A DNA stretch of 64,000 nt from Hybos culiciformis. Its lineage: Eukaryota > Arthropoda > Insecta > Diptera > Hybotidae. Below, in pieces: positions 1 through 12,998 of this stretch (positions are counted from its first letter, which is position 1; each line of letters starts with the position of its first letter). The translations under genes were made by a program, and so were the position numbers. The stretch covers positions 83,029,303 through 83,093,302 of the forward strand of contig OZ023274.1 of assembly GCA_964007475.1 (NCBI GenBank), given 5' to 3'. Below the pieces are notes generated by a model. The model was not told where the DNA came from and made no database searches. It worked only from the letters and a program-made list of their open reading frames with translations.

Positions 1-1746
1 CTAATGCCCTAATTATTTATGTGTAAGTGAAGTGTAAACAATTATTTAATTAAAAAAAAAATAAATTTCTAAACACAAAAACGGGGAATCCACCCATTCA
101 GTAAGAGAGTCGCTATTTGCAGAGTTTAATTTTTGTTAATTCTTTCAATTTCAACGGATAGCAAATAATAAAGCGCTCAGTATTTCTATATATATTTTTA
201 GAATTCTAATGTGTTCTTAAAGAAAACACTTATTTAAGAACTACCCATTCTCACAGTATTTAAGGAAGATTTATTTTGCTTCAAAACTAATATGATTTTA
301 TGATGTTACACGAAACGAGAAATACTTTAATTTTAAATAAAATGAAATGATGGTTTTACCTTTTCAATGTAATTTTAACACTTCTCAGTAATTACCAAAG
401 AAATTAAAAGTTTCAAAAAGGTAAATAATTACTTAAGTTTAAAATAATCCCCTTTAAAAAGGCAGCAAACAAGAAAGGTGCAATAATATAAAGTTATTAA
501 ATGAAGAGCTTATAAGAATAATCAAAATAAATTGACTGTTTATTTAAAATGTCTTTTTTCGGATCAGGCATTTTAAGTTATTTGTAACATCGACATATCC
601 AATTTTTATGATATTTGAAAATCAAACTTGACTGTATACAAAAACTTCAATTTGGCATTTATCGTATTTAATTTCAATTTCCTTTTGCAACAAGCCTATC
701 CTCACAGTTGAATAATTATTATATAAACTCCTGGTTAAAATATTAGGAGCTTAACAGTGTTATTCACTCAAATACATCCATTCGCTACAAATATTTTTTT
801 TCTAATACCTCATTCACATTTAAGGATATAATTATATAATATTGCTTTACTAATTCAAGAATTGTTGTAGAATTATTCTCGGTTTATTATTCATAGAAAA
901 TTATAAAAATACACATATTTGCGACCTTGTCGATTTACTAGTAGTTCAATTCAAGAACTTTTTTCTACAATTATTTTGATGAAATGTGAAAATCTTTTTG
1001 TAGAGCACGTTTATCTTTTTCAATTCATTCGTATTCACTTCTTAAAGGTTATGATAAATTTTATCTAGCTACTATAATGTTTTTTTGTTAAGCTTTCATT
1101 TCACAAGATATCCCTTTACAATTACTATATTGAAATCGGGTTTGTGTAAGTTTTATTTTGATACTTTTTCAATAAATTTTAAAACTTACAAAAAAAAAAA
1201 GTGGAATTTTCTTTGTAAAATTTTCTTTGAATTCATTGTCTTTTTGTTTCTAAATAATTTTACAAAATTTTAAATTCAGAAAGTTTTAAAATTTATTGGT
1301 TTTCGACAAAATTTTAAGTATTATGTGGACTTTTGGTTTCTCAAGTGTATCGTATATATAAATAATATATATAATATATAAGGCTGTTCATTGAAAATAT
1401 TTCGTTTAAAAGAAAAATATGGAAAATTCTCAGAAATACAAATAATAATTTTCAATAAAATTTATTTACACCACAATCAATGGAACAAATCACAAACAAT
1501 AATAAAAAAATTGAAAATTTATGAAAATATTTACATTAAATGAAAATTTTTTATTGGCATTTTCCCAAGTTAATCGTGGAATTTTTTTTTTTTCAAGTTC
1601 TTTGATTGTATTGAAATTATTCAGTTTTCTGGTAGAATTTCTATTAACTCTATGTTAAATTGACAGAAACTCAAGTTTGAAATAGCTTTTACTAAAAATA
1701 TGTTTAATTTTTAATTTATGAAGATAAGTCATAGATCTTAATTAAC
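1..1746. other. No gene recognised
   Basis: A+T-rich DNA with poly-A/T runs. Short open frames such as 1085-1273 are Phe/Lys-rich chance frames. It is probably an upstream region or 5' intron of Sdc. Confidence 0.5.
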
Positions 1747-1750
1747 TTAA

Positions 1751-2145
1751 AGCCCGTTCCCAAACTGAAACTATTTTAGAAACTGAAAAATTTTTTTAAT
1801 TTCTAGAATTTCTAGTTTTGGAAAAACACGATTTTACAGCTGTTATTTTACAATTATTTTACAAATCAAGATTTTTTGACGTTAAAATCGTTCCGAAATG
1901 ATATTTTATATTTTAAAAATCTGCAAAGGGAAATTTTAAATTTCCCATAACAAACTCAATTTATAGGTGTACTTTTTAGTGCACCTCATTTTTAAAAAAA
2001 AACAAAAAATTGAAAATTTAAGCAGACGTTGCAGATGATACAGATTAAATGTCAAGCCTATTTCAATTTCTGAAAAAAAGAAATTTTCTTTAGCAGAAAA
2101 GGTATATTTTACGATTTAAAATAGTCTCAGTTTGGGAACGGGCTC
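1751..2145. mobile_element. piggyBac-like MITE with TTAA target duplication
   Basis: This 395-bp non-coding block starts AGCCCGTTCCCAAACTGAAA and ends with the inverted counterpart CAGTTTGGGAACGGGCTC. The inverted repeats match over about 28 bp with one indel and one mismatch. TTAA lies directly outside both ends (1747-1750, 2146-2149), the duplication used by piggyBac transposases. It contains no open frame, so it is a non-autonomous derivative. Confidence 0.75.
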
Positions 2146-2149
2146 TTAA

Positions 2150-5100
2150 ATATACTTCTATTTCTTAATTTTTTTTCTTAAATTCTGATTCATCATCGTT
2201 ATTTTTTTTTTGATATTCATTTCAAACAAAATTAAAAATTCAAATAAAAATTACTGTCATTTTTCTTTTAAAATTTGAAATTATTTTAGCTTCTTTTTCA
2301 TTTCCGTCTTATATAAATTATCCAAATTAGAAATCTAATATTATATGATAAGAACAAAAAGAAGAAAAAAAAGAAATTAAGTGGAAATTGCAATAATAAA
2401 TATATCTAGATATCTACAGACTATACATGTACCATAACATAAAAAAAAAATAAAAATATTTTTCACTATCTGAACTAAAAGTATATTATACAGAGTTAGT
2501 ATTAAAAGTTGATGTAACAAAAGTGTATAATTTATTAAAATTTACATTGGCTTGCTTACCTCTTCCATAAATAAGAATTTTTTAACTGAAAATTATATTT
2601 CCAATGCAGAAATTTTCTAAAAATGAAAAGAAAAATAAGAAAATTACCATATTTTCCACTTTTATTTCCTTATATCCATATTTTCATAAAAATACTTTTA
2701 AAAAAATATATAAAAATTTGTACATAATATAATAAAATATATATATTCACAAAAATTTCCTTTGCAGACTTTTATCATAAATTAAACAAAAAATAAAAAT
2801 AAAGTCATACTTTTGCTAAAATTGCAATTAAGGTAAAATATGTATATTGTTACTTTTTTTAACTTTTTAATATTGTATTTTTATTGTGACACCATCGAAA
2901 TGGGATCTGAAAAATTATATTTGTGTAAATTCATTGTTATTATGATATGACAAATCTTTTTCAGTGATTGAAAGTTCCATTAAATGTTCTTTAGTTAATT
3001 TAGTTAAAATAATTCTATTAAATTAAAAGCTATCAATTCATAGATCAAAATCTTTAATATATTGCCCATATATTTTGATAAGTCGTATAATTTTTGGAAT
3101 AATATTTTGAAGCAAGGAATGCTCATAAAAATACAAGATTTGATCAACTATATCACTGTTATATGTGTACATACATTTTTAAATTTGAAAACAGCAATTT
3201 AAATATTAAATTTTCTTCGAACGTCGATATTTATTATGAAAAACAATAATATAAAGAAAAATCATGAAAAGTTAAAATTTGAAACTTGGGAATATTTTTT
3301 TGCTTTTTTTTTACCACTGTGTATAATAATTTTGTCGACAAAATTCAATATTATTATTTATATTTATAATACTATCGTAACAATCTTGTTGGGTTTTTGT
3401 GTGCATTAAATAATATTATTTTTGTCAATTATGGAAAACATGAAGTTATTTAAGAATAAAAAACTTTATTCTTCTCTGTAATAATGAAAAATATGTTGTA
3501 CTTTTATGTATATATCGTAATTGTTGTGTATTTTTGGGAAACTAAATTGAATTTGTTTTATTTTTATTTTTTTTTAATAAGCAAAACCGAAAATATAAAA
3601 CTTTTAAGCCTTTTTTAAAATTTATTATGTGCAACATAATAATTCGCAAAGACTTTTATTATTTTTATCTATCATTTATGTATATAATAAAAGTAGTTTA
3701 GATTATTTAATAATTTGAACATTTTATGAATCGAGAAAATTAAATTTTTGTTGGGTTTTAAAACAAATGCTATCAAATTATAATAGAGAATACAATAAAA
3801 TTTGTTATATAATAAGGATTTCAATACATTTCAATAGATATTTTGATTAACATTTTTGAAATATAGCAAAAAAAAATGATTTTTTATAATCTTTTGTTGT
3901 ATAAAAGCGAATATACTTTACTCCTTGTCAACAAATTTACTTTCAACTAATTGAGCTCGGTCTTAAATTATTTAACTCAAATCTCTTAACGTTATTAAAT
4001 GCTAATCGTTTTTTTTTTTTCATATTTTTACAAAAAATTCAAGTTAATTCTTAGTAAAAATGTACACCACTGTCATTTAAACAACTATCGCTATAAATAA
4101 ATTTATTTAAATTAAATGATTTTTAATATTCTTATTTCGTTCTTCTATTAGTATTATTATGGCTTAAAATTTTTTATTTTTTTATTTTAATATTATATTA
4201 TTTAAGAAGCAAAACACCTTCACCTATAAAAAAATATAAGAAAATCATCATAAAAAGTTAAGTAATCAATTTATAAGCAATTTTATATAAAATTATTATT
4301 ATCAACGCCAATATAATAATATGACTAACGTCTATAAAAAATATTATGTATATTTTCTAAAAGTAAAAAAGAAGTCGAAAATTTTATTCTTTAATTTAAA
4401 AAAAAAGAAAATAAAATAAAATTATAATATAATAATAATTTAAAAAAAAAAAAAACAAAAAAAAAATATGTAGTTATATGTTCTTCTCCACATAACAACA
4501 ATATATTTTATATTATTATGTAAGTATTTTATTATATTGAAGTAGTATATAAAATTTTATAACGTCGACGACATCCTGTCTGCTCTTTTCTAATTTTCCT
4601 ACAACGTTATATGTGTTGGGAAAGGAAAAATCATTGATTTTTTTTTTTATTATTATTATTTATTTTTTTATTTTTTTTATTTTTTATATTAACGTAATTT
4701 CATGATAAAATGTATATTGTATATTTTATTATTGAATTTAACAAAATTAATGAGAATGTGTACGTAAGTATATAAGTTGTATACAACTTACAACGTACAT
4801 TATAGGTTAAAGGTGAAAGAAATTCTAAGTGGCTAAGAAAGATAGAACATTGAAGTGGTTAAGAAAAAAAAATAAATCTAAAAAGGATTTGAAACAAATA
4901 ATAAATAAAATTTATAATAAAAAATTTATCCTATTTAATAAATTTATAGGAAATTTGAATCAATTTATTTTGATTGGAAGAGAAGGTTCTTGACTAACGT
5001 AATATTAGTTTTATCATGTTCACCTGACTCTTAGAATCAAAGGATTGAATAAATACATATTTGTTAACGCAAATTTAATGCATTGTAAAAGCAAATTTTA

Positions 5101-5297
5101 TGCATTTTTGTCTCAATAAAAATACAAAATATATTTTCTTATTTATAGCCGGTGTTAGAGTGATATTATATAGTTAAAGAATAATTAGCATCTGTTTAAA
5201 AAAAAGTAATAATTATTAAGAGCAATGTCATATCTTTATTTTCTTCCCGATTAAAGCAGTGTTCTAATAATATGATGGTAATTATTAATTAAGTTTT
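2150..5297. other. No gene recognised
   Basis: Low-complexity A+T DNA with many poly-A/T runs. No open frame, repeat family or RNA gene that I can support. Confidence 0.5.
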
Positions 5298-5519
5298 ATC
5301 ATAGATTAAGAATACAGAAAGATTGGAAGCTTCATACAACATTTTTTCAGTCTTTTTTTGGTATTTTTATGTGAAGTTGTTAGTAAAACTAAATAAAATT
5401 CTTTTCATATATTGATAATTATCACGTATTTTATTTTGTTTTACTAACACATTCACATGAAAATACCAAAAATAATGTCGTATGAAGCTAAGAATCTATG
5501 TATATTCTTAATCTATGAT
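5298..5519. mobile_element. Hairpin MITE, nearly full-length palindrome
   Basis: The block is 222 bp with arms of about 90 bp. The left arm reads ATCATAGATTAAGAATA, GAAGCTTCATACAACATT and GGTATTTTTATGTGAAG, and the right arm repeats these in reverse complement with a few mismatches. A short A+T-rich loop lies near 5400-5430. There is no coding potential. The target duplication is not clear because the flanks are T-rich. It is a miniature inverted-repeat element of unassigned superfamily. Confidence 0.7.
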
Positions 5520-6282
5520 TTTATTCAAAACTTGTTTGGGAATCAGTATTATGCTTTTTTCAAAATATTTGCTATACAAATTATACAGAGTGTACGAAAG
5601 TTTTCTTGATTTCATAATATCAAAATTTTTCATATTTTATTATTGCCTTATTTTAATGCCTTATTTTATTGCCTTTTTTATCTATTGAATATAAGATGAC
5701 CTTAATTACTTGGATTACTTATTGACCCCTTAATATTGCCTCTCATCTAAAGTATTTTCTTCCTGGCACATAAATTTTTATACATATAACTAACTATACA
5801 ACCAATATATCTTTCTGTTATTATTTTTCCAATAATACCTATTGTGATTTAAAAAAAAAATAAAAAAAAATTATTCGCTTCATTCATTTTCTCGATTGAA
5901 AAATTTTAAAGAAAAGAAAAAAAAAATTGGATCTTTATTTTAAAAATTTTGTTTATTTTTTTGAATTTTTATTTTTTGAAAAATTTCCAAATTAAAATTG
6001 TAATTATTTTTTTGTATCGAAAAGTAACTAATTTATGAAAAATTGAAAGTATTCGAAGCTCGTTATATTTGGTTTGTAAATAACTTAAAGAAAGAAATTA
6101 TATATAAATATATTTATATTAACACCACAATACTTTACTTAAAAAATATTAGTTCGAACTGTCAATTGTTTAAATAGCAACATAATTAACTACATAGAAA
6201 GTTGATTACACAAAAAAAAAACGACACAACATTTAATTCAAGTGGAAAATTAACCAACGATCGAACATGCCTTAGGAAGATA

Positions 6283-6462
6283 ATGGCAATTCCATCACAC
6301 CATGACGGTCAACTTATGGATACTATGGTCCATTATAATTCAATAACTAAAAATAATAATTCTTTTAGTCATTGTCTACGAACGATTCTATACATACTTA
6401 CTGTATGCATGATTTTTTTTCTTTTAATTAAAGAAAGGTTTTTTTTTTGTTACCTTGGTTAA
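6283..6462 (+). CDS. Weak candidate coding exon, unrecognised
   Basis: I do not recognise this. ATG at 6283, with A at -3 and G at +4, opens 59 residues: MAIPSHHDGQLMDTM, VHYNSITKNNNSFSHCLRTI, then the hydrophobic LYILTVCMIFFLLI. The frame is open for 27 codons upstream as well. Base composition and codon variety are less extreme than in the surrounding DNA, and the hydrophobic stretch could act as a signal anchor. It is tempting as the missing 5' exon of Sdc. However, the visible donors (GTATGC at 6409, GTTTTT at 6437) are poor, or wrong in phase, for the exon at 25585. It may be a chance frame. Confidence 0.25.
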   Translation: MAIPSHHDGQLMDTMVHYNSITKNNNSFSHCLRTILYILTVCMIFFLLIKERFFFCYLG

Positions 6463-6594
6463 TGTTTATGCCAATTATGCTTCAATACTGTTGTTCCTAA
6501 CATAGAAAAATTGAATTTTATGAAATAGAAAAAAAATTAAAAAAAAGTAGAATATCTTGAACAGACAAAATAAAATGTAGAAAGTTGGTTATGA

Positions 6595-6665
6595 TTATTA
6601 TAATAATTATGATTATGAGGAATATGATGATGATGATGATTATGATCTTTATTATGATTATTATG
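6595..6665. repeat. Degenerate ATG/ATT trinucleotide tract
   Basis: TATGATTATGAGGAATATGA and GATGATGATGATTATGATC form an impure TGA/TTA triplet tract of about 70 bp, shortly after the candidate exon at 6283-6462. Confidence 0.75.
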
Positions 6666-7168
6666 TTTTAAAAATAATGATGATAAACAAATTACTAAGA
6701 ATATTATTTTAATAATAAGAAAAAAAAAATTATTAATATTTAATTTATTTAAAACAAAAAAAAAATATTCTTTAAATTAATTTTCATACATTTTTATCAT
6801 AATTTTTCCAATTTTTTTTTTTTAATGTATACCTTTCAAAGTTGTTTTTTTTTTTTAATATATTTTTACGATGTTTTCTATTAAAATTTACTCTAATAAT
6901 TTTCATTTATCTCTTAATTGATTGACAAGATTTATGGTTCAGTAGAAGTCTATTTAAAAAAAAAATAATAAGATGATGAAAAAAAAAATAAAAAGAATTA
7001 AAAATGCTTTTAAAAATATTTCTTGTTATTATTATATTTTTTTTATATAGAAATTCTTTGGAAAAAAAATATTTTTTTTTTTAACACTTAATAGAGAATC
7101 AATAAATTTCCCCAAAAAAAAAAAAGGTACCTGCCTACATAATTTTGATACTACGCTTTAGTGTTTTT

Positions 7169-7659
7169 AGCCCGTTTTCCATCAAAAATGAAAAAACGGA
7201 CTATATATGTGTTCACTTTCTGTTTGTCCGTCTGTTCGTCTACAACTTTACCGATTTTCATCATTTAAAAGCCAAAATACATGCAATCTGGTTCGAGCCA
7301 AAGAATGAGATTCTTCGAGTCCGATCAACGAAATTATAAACTCTTAACCGGCGAAGGATTGAAATCATTTTCATATACAATTTGTATTATTTTAAATTTT
7401 GGAATGGATTCTGAGGAAAATTAATATGTAGGAATATGGATATCGACTAAAAAAAAATTTAAAAATTTCGATTGTGTCCTAAAAATGTATTTAAGTGAAA
7501 ATTGACTTAAGTCAATTGAAGACATATAAAAAAAGCCCCGATTGTGATTAAAGATACGAATTGGGGCTCAAATCGGAAAGTTTCAACATGAGAGAGTTAT
7601 GTAAGAAAAAATAAAGAATATTCCAAAAATATTTTAAATCCAAATGTTGAAAGCGGGCT
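7169..7659. mobile_element. Probable non-autonomous DNA element with AGCCCG ends
   Basis: The left end AGCCCGTTTTCCATCA is matched by an inverted right end whose reverse complement is AGCCCGCTTTCAACAT. The internal left part contains the pyrimidine-rich CTGTTTGTCCGTCTGTTCG stretch common in insect interspersed repeats. A second inverted pair, AGCCCC/GGGGCT, lies at 7535-7567. The composition is less A+T-rich than the flanks. No clear target duplication is visible, so the boundaries and class are uncertain. Confidence 0.45.
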
Positions 7660-8925
7660 CTATAGTTCATTTATGAGATACTGTTCCATATTTTTTTATT
7701 TTTTGTTCCAATATATAAAAAAAATGAAAAGCCAACAAAAATGCTTTCATTTTGTTATGAACAATATTTTTTTTTATCAATATCATACTAACTATTCAAC
7801 CATTACAATATTTATGACGATGATTTATTCTGACATTGAAAAATCAATGTCATATATAGTCGAATATAGTCATATGTAGTGAAAAATCATTTTCTGTATA
7901 TATAATGTACATAGATTAATTCGTAAGCGGAAAATTCTATATTTTTTTTTGTAAGTCAACTTTAATTACATATTTAGGAATTATTTTTTTAGACATTTTA
8001 TAAACTTGAAAGCAGTAATACAAAGTACAATATTGAAATATATCTATCACTGTTTCCCAACGCTAAAGGGCGTCTAAAATATGACTTGTGAAGCTTAGAG
8101 TAAACGGTTTCCCAATACCAATTCAATACTTTTTAATTATACCACCCACTTAACCCTATACTAAACCATACTAAAAAAGACCAATTTTATTTATAGTTTA
8201 ACTAATAAAATAATTAATATTTCCCTTTCTTAAATCAGATTCTATATATATATTTATATTACGCCCCTTTAAGAAAATAAAAGGGACAATTTTTTGTTGG
8301 TAGTTATAATGATTACAATTAATATGAAAATGAAAGTCATCCTTAATCATTTGATGTGGACATTAGGTATATAAGATAGAAATGAAAAAATGTGAACTCT
8401 AGTCTGGAAATTTTATTTTATAATATTTGTTAATAAAATATGTACATAGGTATATTATTTTAGAGAAATAAAAGTTTTTTTTTAATACAAAACCACAAAT
8501 TTATCATGTATTAGCTTGAATCTTAAGATAATAATAAAGTATGTGTCAAATCGATTATAAACTCATCATTGAAGTGTATTATAATATTTATTAATGAAAG
8601 CGACTTTAATCAAAATGGTATTTGCTTCTTTTTTTTTTTATTAATTAAAATATTGTTTTTTTTTTGTGAGATTTATTTTTATAATTATGTAATAATTGAA
8701 AATGAAAGAAAAACCAAATGAACAAAAAAAAAAAGAAAGAAAGAAAGGGAAATTAATAATAAAACAATTTTTTACTGCCTTTTTTTGTTCACAACAATTC
8801 AATAGGGATTTTTATTAATTAGACCTAATTTTATTACATTGTTTTCAATTTATTGTCTCAAGAATTGTATATTTTCAATTAAATTCAAAATGATACCTTT
8901 TTTAATTTACCTAATTAAAATTATG

Positions 8926-8927
<2 letters not shown>

Positions 8928-8965
<38 letters not shown>

Positions 8966-9003
8966 AGGTTAGATACTACATTTATATATATATATATATA
9001 TAT
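8928..9003. repeat. (TA)n microsatellite, two tracts
   Basis: TA dinucleotide tracts at 8928-8962 and 8982-9003 are separated by 19 bp of other sequence. Confidence 0.95.
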
Positions 9004-9290
9004 TTAATTTTGATTATTTAAATTCACAGGTGAGGGAAAAAAATTATTATAGATCTATTATACCTTTTAAGTTGATGACAAAGAGCATGATTTAATAATT
9101 AAAAAAACAAAAAATTTTATTAAAAAGTAATTGATATAAAATAATAACTGATAAACGATAAAAGTAACTTAACTAGCCGCTAGAATCTCTAAATACTTAC
9201 ATACATATAACAAAAAAAAAGTTTTTGCGATTTATCCTATGACCTAAGACATCCCTTTTTGGCAAAAGAAGTGAAAAATAGTAGATTATT

Positions 9291-9463
9291 GTATATGTAA
9301 ACTAAATTTGTTATTAATTAAGAGTTCTGTATACACAAAAATACATTGACACGAGTCAATACTTATATCACGAGACCGAAGGTCGAGTGATATAAATTGA
9401 CAAGTGTCAATGTATTTTTGTGTAAATACAGAACGAGTTGTATAACAAATTTTGTTTACATAT
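9291..9463. repeat. Long inverted repeat (hairpin arms about 85 bp)
   Basis: The left arm TATATGTAAACTAAATTTG...ACAAAAATACATTGACAC is answered by the right arm ending CAAATTTTGTTTACATAT. The arms meet at TTATATCACGAGACCGAAGG and its complement, near 9364-9395. Differences are few, so the DNA could form a long cruciform. It is related to 46910-47055. Confidence 0.85.
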
Positions 9464-9618
9464 CCAATATACTGTTTTAATGCGTAGGCGAGAGGTAGTT
9501 GCAAAGAGAGAATATTTTTTCTTCTCATTTTTTCTCTTTTTTTTTTGTATTTGGCTGTATTGAAATATTGTGAGAGATATTACGTTTGTTTAGGTATTAC
9601 GTAATATTCAATACGAAA

Positions 9619-9720
9619 CATCTAAATGATTTCATTATTTACGCTGATGCATCTAAATTTTTTCATTATATACGCTGATGCATCTAATTATTTTCGCAGA
9701 TGCATCTAAATGATTGCATG
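9619..9720 (+). repeat. 31-bp minisatellite, about four units
   Basis: The units begin CATCTAAATGATTTCATTAT and end TACGCTGATG. Units 1 and 2 are 31 bp each (9619-9649, 9650-9680), unit 3 is shortened to 22 bp, and unit 4 is partial. They lie inside the palindromic composite repeat, in the position where the second copy carries a different minisatellite. Confidence 0.8.
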
Positions 9721-9805
9721 TGTATTGACGCATATAATACTCCATTTAGTGATCTAAATTCTATAGCACTAAATACAACATAACGATCCCCAACGCATTA
9801 AAATT

Positions 9806-12800
9806 TTTTATTATGATATTGAAAATCCTACAAATACTCGATTAAAAATAAAATCAACGAACAATAATAATTTTCAATGAAAATCTTATTTGATTTCTGA
9901 TGTCAGGATGATAGAACCTTGAATTATTATCATTATAAAATTATATTATAGTTTAAATTCGAAGTTTATAATTATTTTATATATTTTTAATTAATCAATA
10001 TTTAATATTAAATTTTTGAAATAAAATTTTACGCTTGTTTTCACATCAATTATAAAGTTTAATAATTTTATGACAATTGATATCTTTTATGTGTGATACT
10101 TATTGAAAACACAAGTCATCCTTTTTCATTCATTCAATCATAAGAGCTTTGTTGTTTAACTTTTATTACTTTTTAAAACATAATATATAAATATACGTAC
10201 CTATATACAATTAGGTACAACATCCTACATAATATATATATATTTTTTGTTCTGATGCTAAGAATTATTGTTATTCAATTTCTTAATTCAAGAAAAAACA
10301 TAACAAACGTTAAGATCACCTACTCTTCAATTTTACAATAATATTGTCTAAAAAGTTTTTTTTTTTTCCAAAAATAAAATTAACGAGGTACATTTTATCA
10401 AGAATGTTTTTTTTTTGTCTTCAATGTAATTTATGTTACAATTTTTTTTTTTCATATAATACAGCAAAAATAAGATGCTGTCAGGTAGAGCATTCAATTT
10501 GTGTCAAGAGTTAACAGCTATTAAATGATTTATATGCTAGGTATAAATTTAATATTTAGAAAATTTTGTTTATTTTTTTGTTTTTCCTAGAAAGAAAATT
10601 ATTATTATTATTATTATTTTTTTTTTAATTAACAAAGAATTATTTATAAATGATATGAAAACAAGTTAAATAAAAATTATAATTAATTTTACTTGACATT
10701 GAATATATATAACGTGGGCGACAAAATGGTACATTAATTTAGATTTTTTGTAATGTTGAAATTACATATTTTTGTAAAAAGGGGTTTTTTTTTTAATTTA
10801 ATTTTTGAAGATGGGAATTTATTTTTAATTATTTTAAAATGTAATTAAAATAAAATTAGAAAATAAATTTGTCTTTAAGCTTTTGTGCGTAAGTGAATTA
10901 ATAAAATAACTTGGTGTAGTATAAACTTAATAGTATATTATTGATTGCATAGAATGATTTATAGTTAAGAAGACTATAATGCATACAGAGATGAAATAAA
11001 GGACTATAAATAACTGAAATGAATAATTTTTCTCACAAAAAATTTTCACGAAAATTTTTTAAAACATGTAAAAAGAACAATAGGAGGAAAATTATAGTAG
11101 TTGCTTTAAGAAAATGTCAAGTTTATATTTAGTTTTTGCGTTTTTCAACAGCACAAGGTGAACTTTTATAAATTATTTTTTTTTACTTGGAGATCAGTAA
11201 TTTTACCACTTAATAATATAAGTTTTTTATAAGTAAATATATTTTTTTAAAGTCCAGTTCAATTTCTTGACTTACAGTCTTCATTTTTATTCCTAATGTT
11301 AATAAAAAAAATGTTATCTTTTAACATTCTGCATTTATTAATGTTCCCTATATTACATTTAATACAAGTATACATTTCAAAAAACATAAATATATTTCAT
11401 TGTTTCATCTAACAATGTTAAATTGAAAAATAAAAAAGAAACATGCTTCACTGAACATTGGAACAAATATTAAGAATCCTTGCAATTTGAACAATTTAAA
11501 TGGAAAATATGTGTAAAATTTGTAACTTAATTTTAGAGAAAATTTATTTTGTTAAAAAAAATCTAATATTTTCTATGAATATCAATAAATTTTTTTTTTA
11601 TTGTATTTTCGTTAAAAAAAATGAAAGTATAGATAGTATAAAAAAATTTGAAAACACATTTAAGACGTCGCGTCTTCGATATTACAAAGTGAAGTATTAT
11701 TTAATAATTGCTTTTGAAACATTAATTTTATTGCTTTTTTGTTATGAGCTTCGAACCATAAATTTAGGGATCATTTCGCGAAATAAAATAACACTTTTTT
11801 TTTTTGTAAATATTTAATTTATTTATCAATTTAACGTTATCGTCGTTATCAAGGTTAGAATTATACAATAATCGGATATTACAAGGTTTTATTAATAAAA
11901 TATAAAAAACGAATTCTGGAAGAAGTTTAAAATAAATTAATATTTGAGCAATGTCTGTTATTTTTTAATATTTTCTTTTTCAAGATTTTGAGAATTTTAG
12001 GAGAATGCGCCAAAAGAAATTACGCGTTCCAATTAAAAGATCCTAATGTCTGAGCATAAAATTGCCTTAAGAAAATCCTTTTCGATCCTTTTTATTTCTT
12101 TGGTAAACTCTTCAATTTCATACATTTGGATTATTTTTCAAATTAAAATCTAAACTTCCGGGTGTACTTGTTGTTAACTGATCATTACTGTATAAGTTCT
12201 CATAGTTGTTGATAAGCTATCTCAGAAGTGAAAACATTACAATAACTACAGCTCAGTTCTAAATGACTGACTATATACTGACTGCATTATATTATATTAA
12301 TACTTTAAATTTAAATTATCAAATTATTATTACGGGCTACTATACAGTTCAATTAGATCTCTGAATTATTATAAAATTAGTTTAATATTTAGAGAGAACA
12401 TTTTTCTTTATAGCTATAAAGAAAAACTATTATTATTCATTATTATGCATGCATGTATGAAATTGCCAATTATTTTTTATTTTTTTTTAGTATTAATGCT
12501 ATATAATAGTGTACTTAATATATATATTTTATTTGTCTCGAGCTCCTACGTTTAGTCTTAATTTTTTTTATTATTAGATATATGTATAAGTACTATAATA
12601 ATTTCAATTTCAAAATGGAAATTATTCAAATTTTCATGTTTAAAATTATGTCGGTTCTTATGTTAATGACAGATAAATGGCTTAATCCTATATTATTATA
12701 ATAATTTTTTTTTTTTCTTTACAAACCAAATAAAAAATAAAACAACATAATATCCGTAAAATAATATTAAAAAAAAAAAAAGAAAAGGAAAAAGGAAAAT

Positions 12801-12995
12801 TACTTAAAAACCTGCAGTTAAATGAATGATGTAAACTAGAAAATCTTTTATGATGTGGGTTTTTTAATGACATTGTTCTTATAAAATTCAAAGCATCACC
12901 TGTTATAAATAAAAATTGTAAATAAAAATACGTGTATTATTTATTTTTTATTATTTTTATTATTATTTTATTCTATTTTTACTCAAAAGAAAAGC
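9806..12995. other. No gene recognised
   Basis: A+T-rich DNA. The 105-residue frame at 11500-11817 is Phe/Lys/Ile/Asn-rich, with homopolymer-driven residues and no family signature, so it is not called. Confidence 0.5.
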
Positions 12996-12998
12996 TAA

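Larger units (their letters stand above)
9270..9805 (+). mobile_element. Palindromic composite repeat, copy 1
   Basis: This copy runs through a 173-bp palindrome (9291-9463), a spacer containing GTATTTGGCTGTATTGAAAT, a 31-bp minisatellite (9619-9720) and a tail ending CGCATTAAAATT. The same parts, in the same order, occur in reverse complement at 45738-47088. The palindrome core ATCACGAGACCGAAGGTCGA is shared. There are no open frames with recognisable protein similarity. No target duplication was found. It is a dispersed, probably transposon-derived family not assigned to a class. Confidence 0.7.

Noticed and set aside
9286..9528. 80-residue frame on -
   Set aside because: It lies across the long palindrome of the composite repeat, and the translation reflects the inverted repeat rather than a protein.
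11500..11817. 105-residue open frame on +
   Set aside because: The composition is dominated by Phe, Lys, Ile and Asn from A/T runs, with no family motif, no splice structure and no usable promoter. Its length is not surprising in DNA with this base bias and few GC-containing codons.
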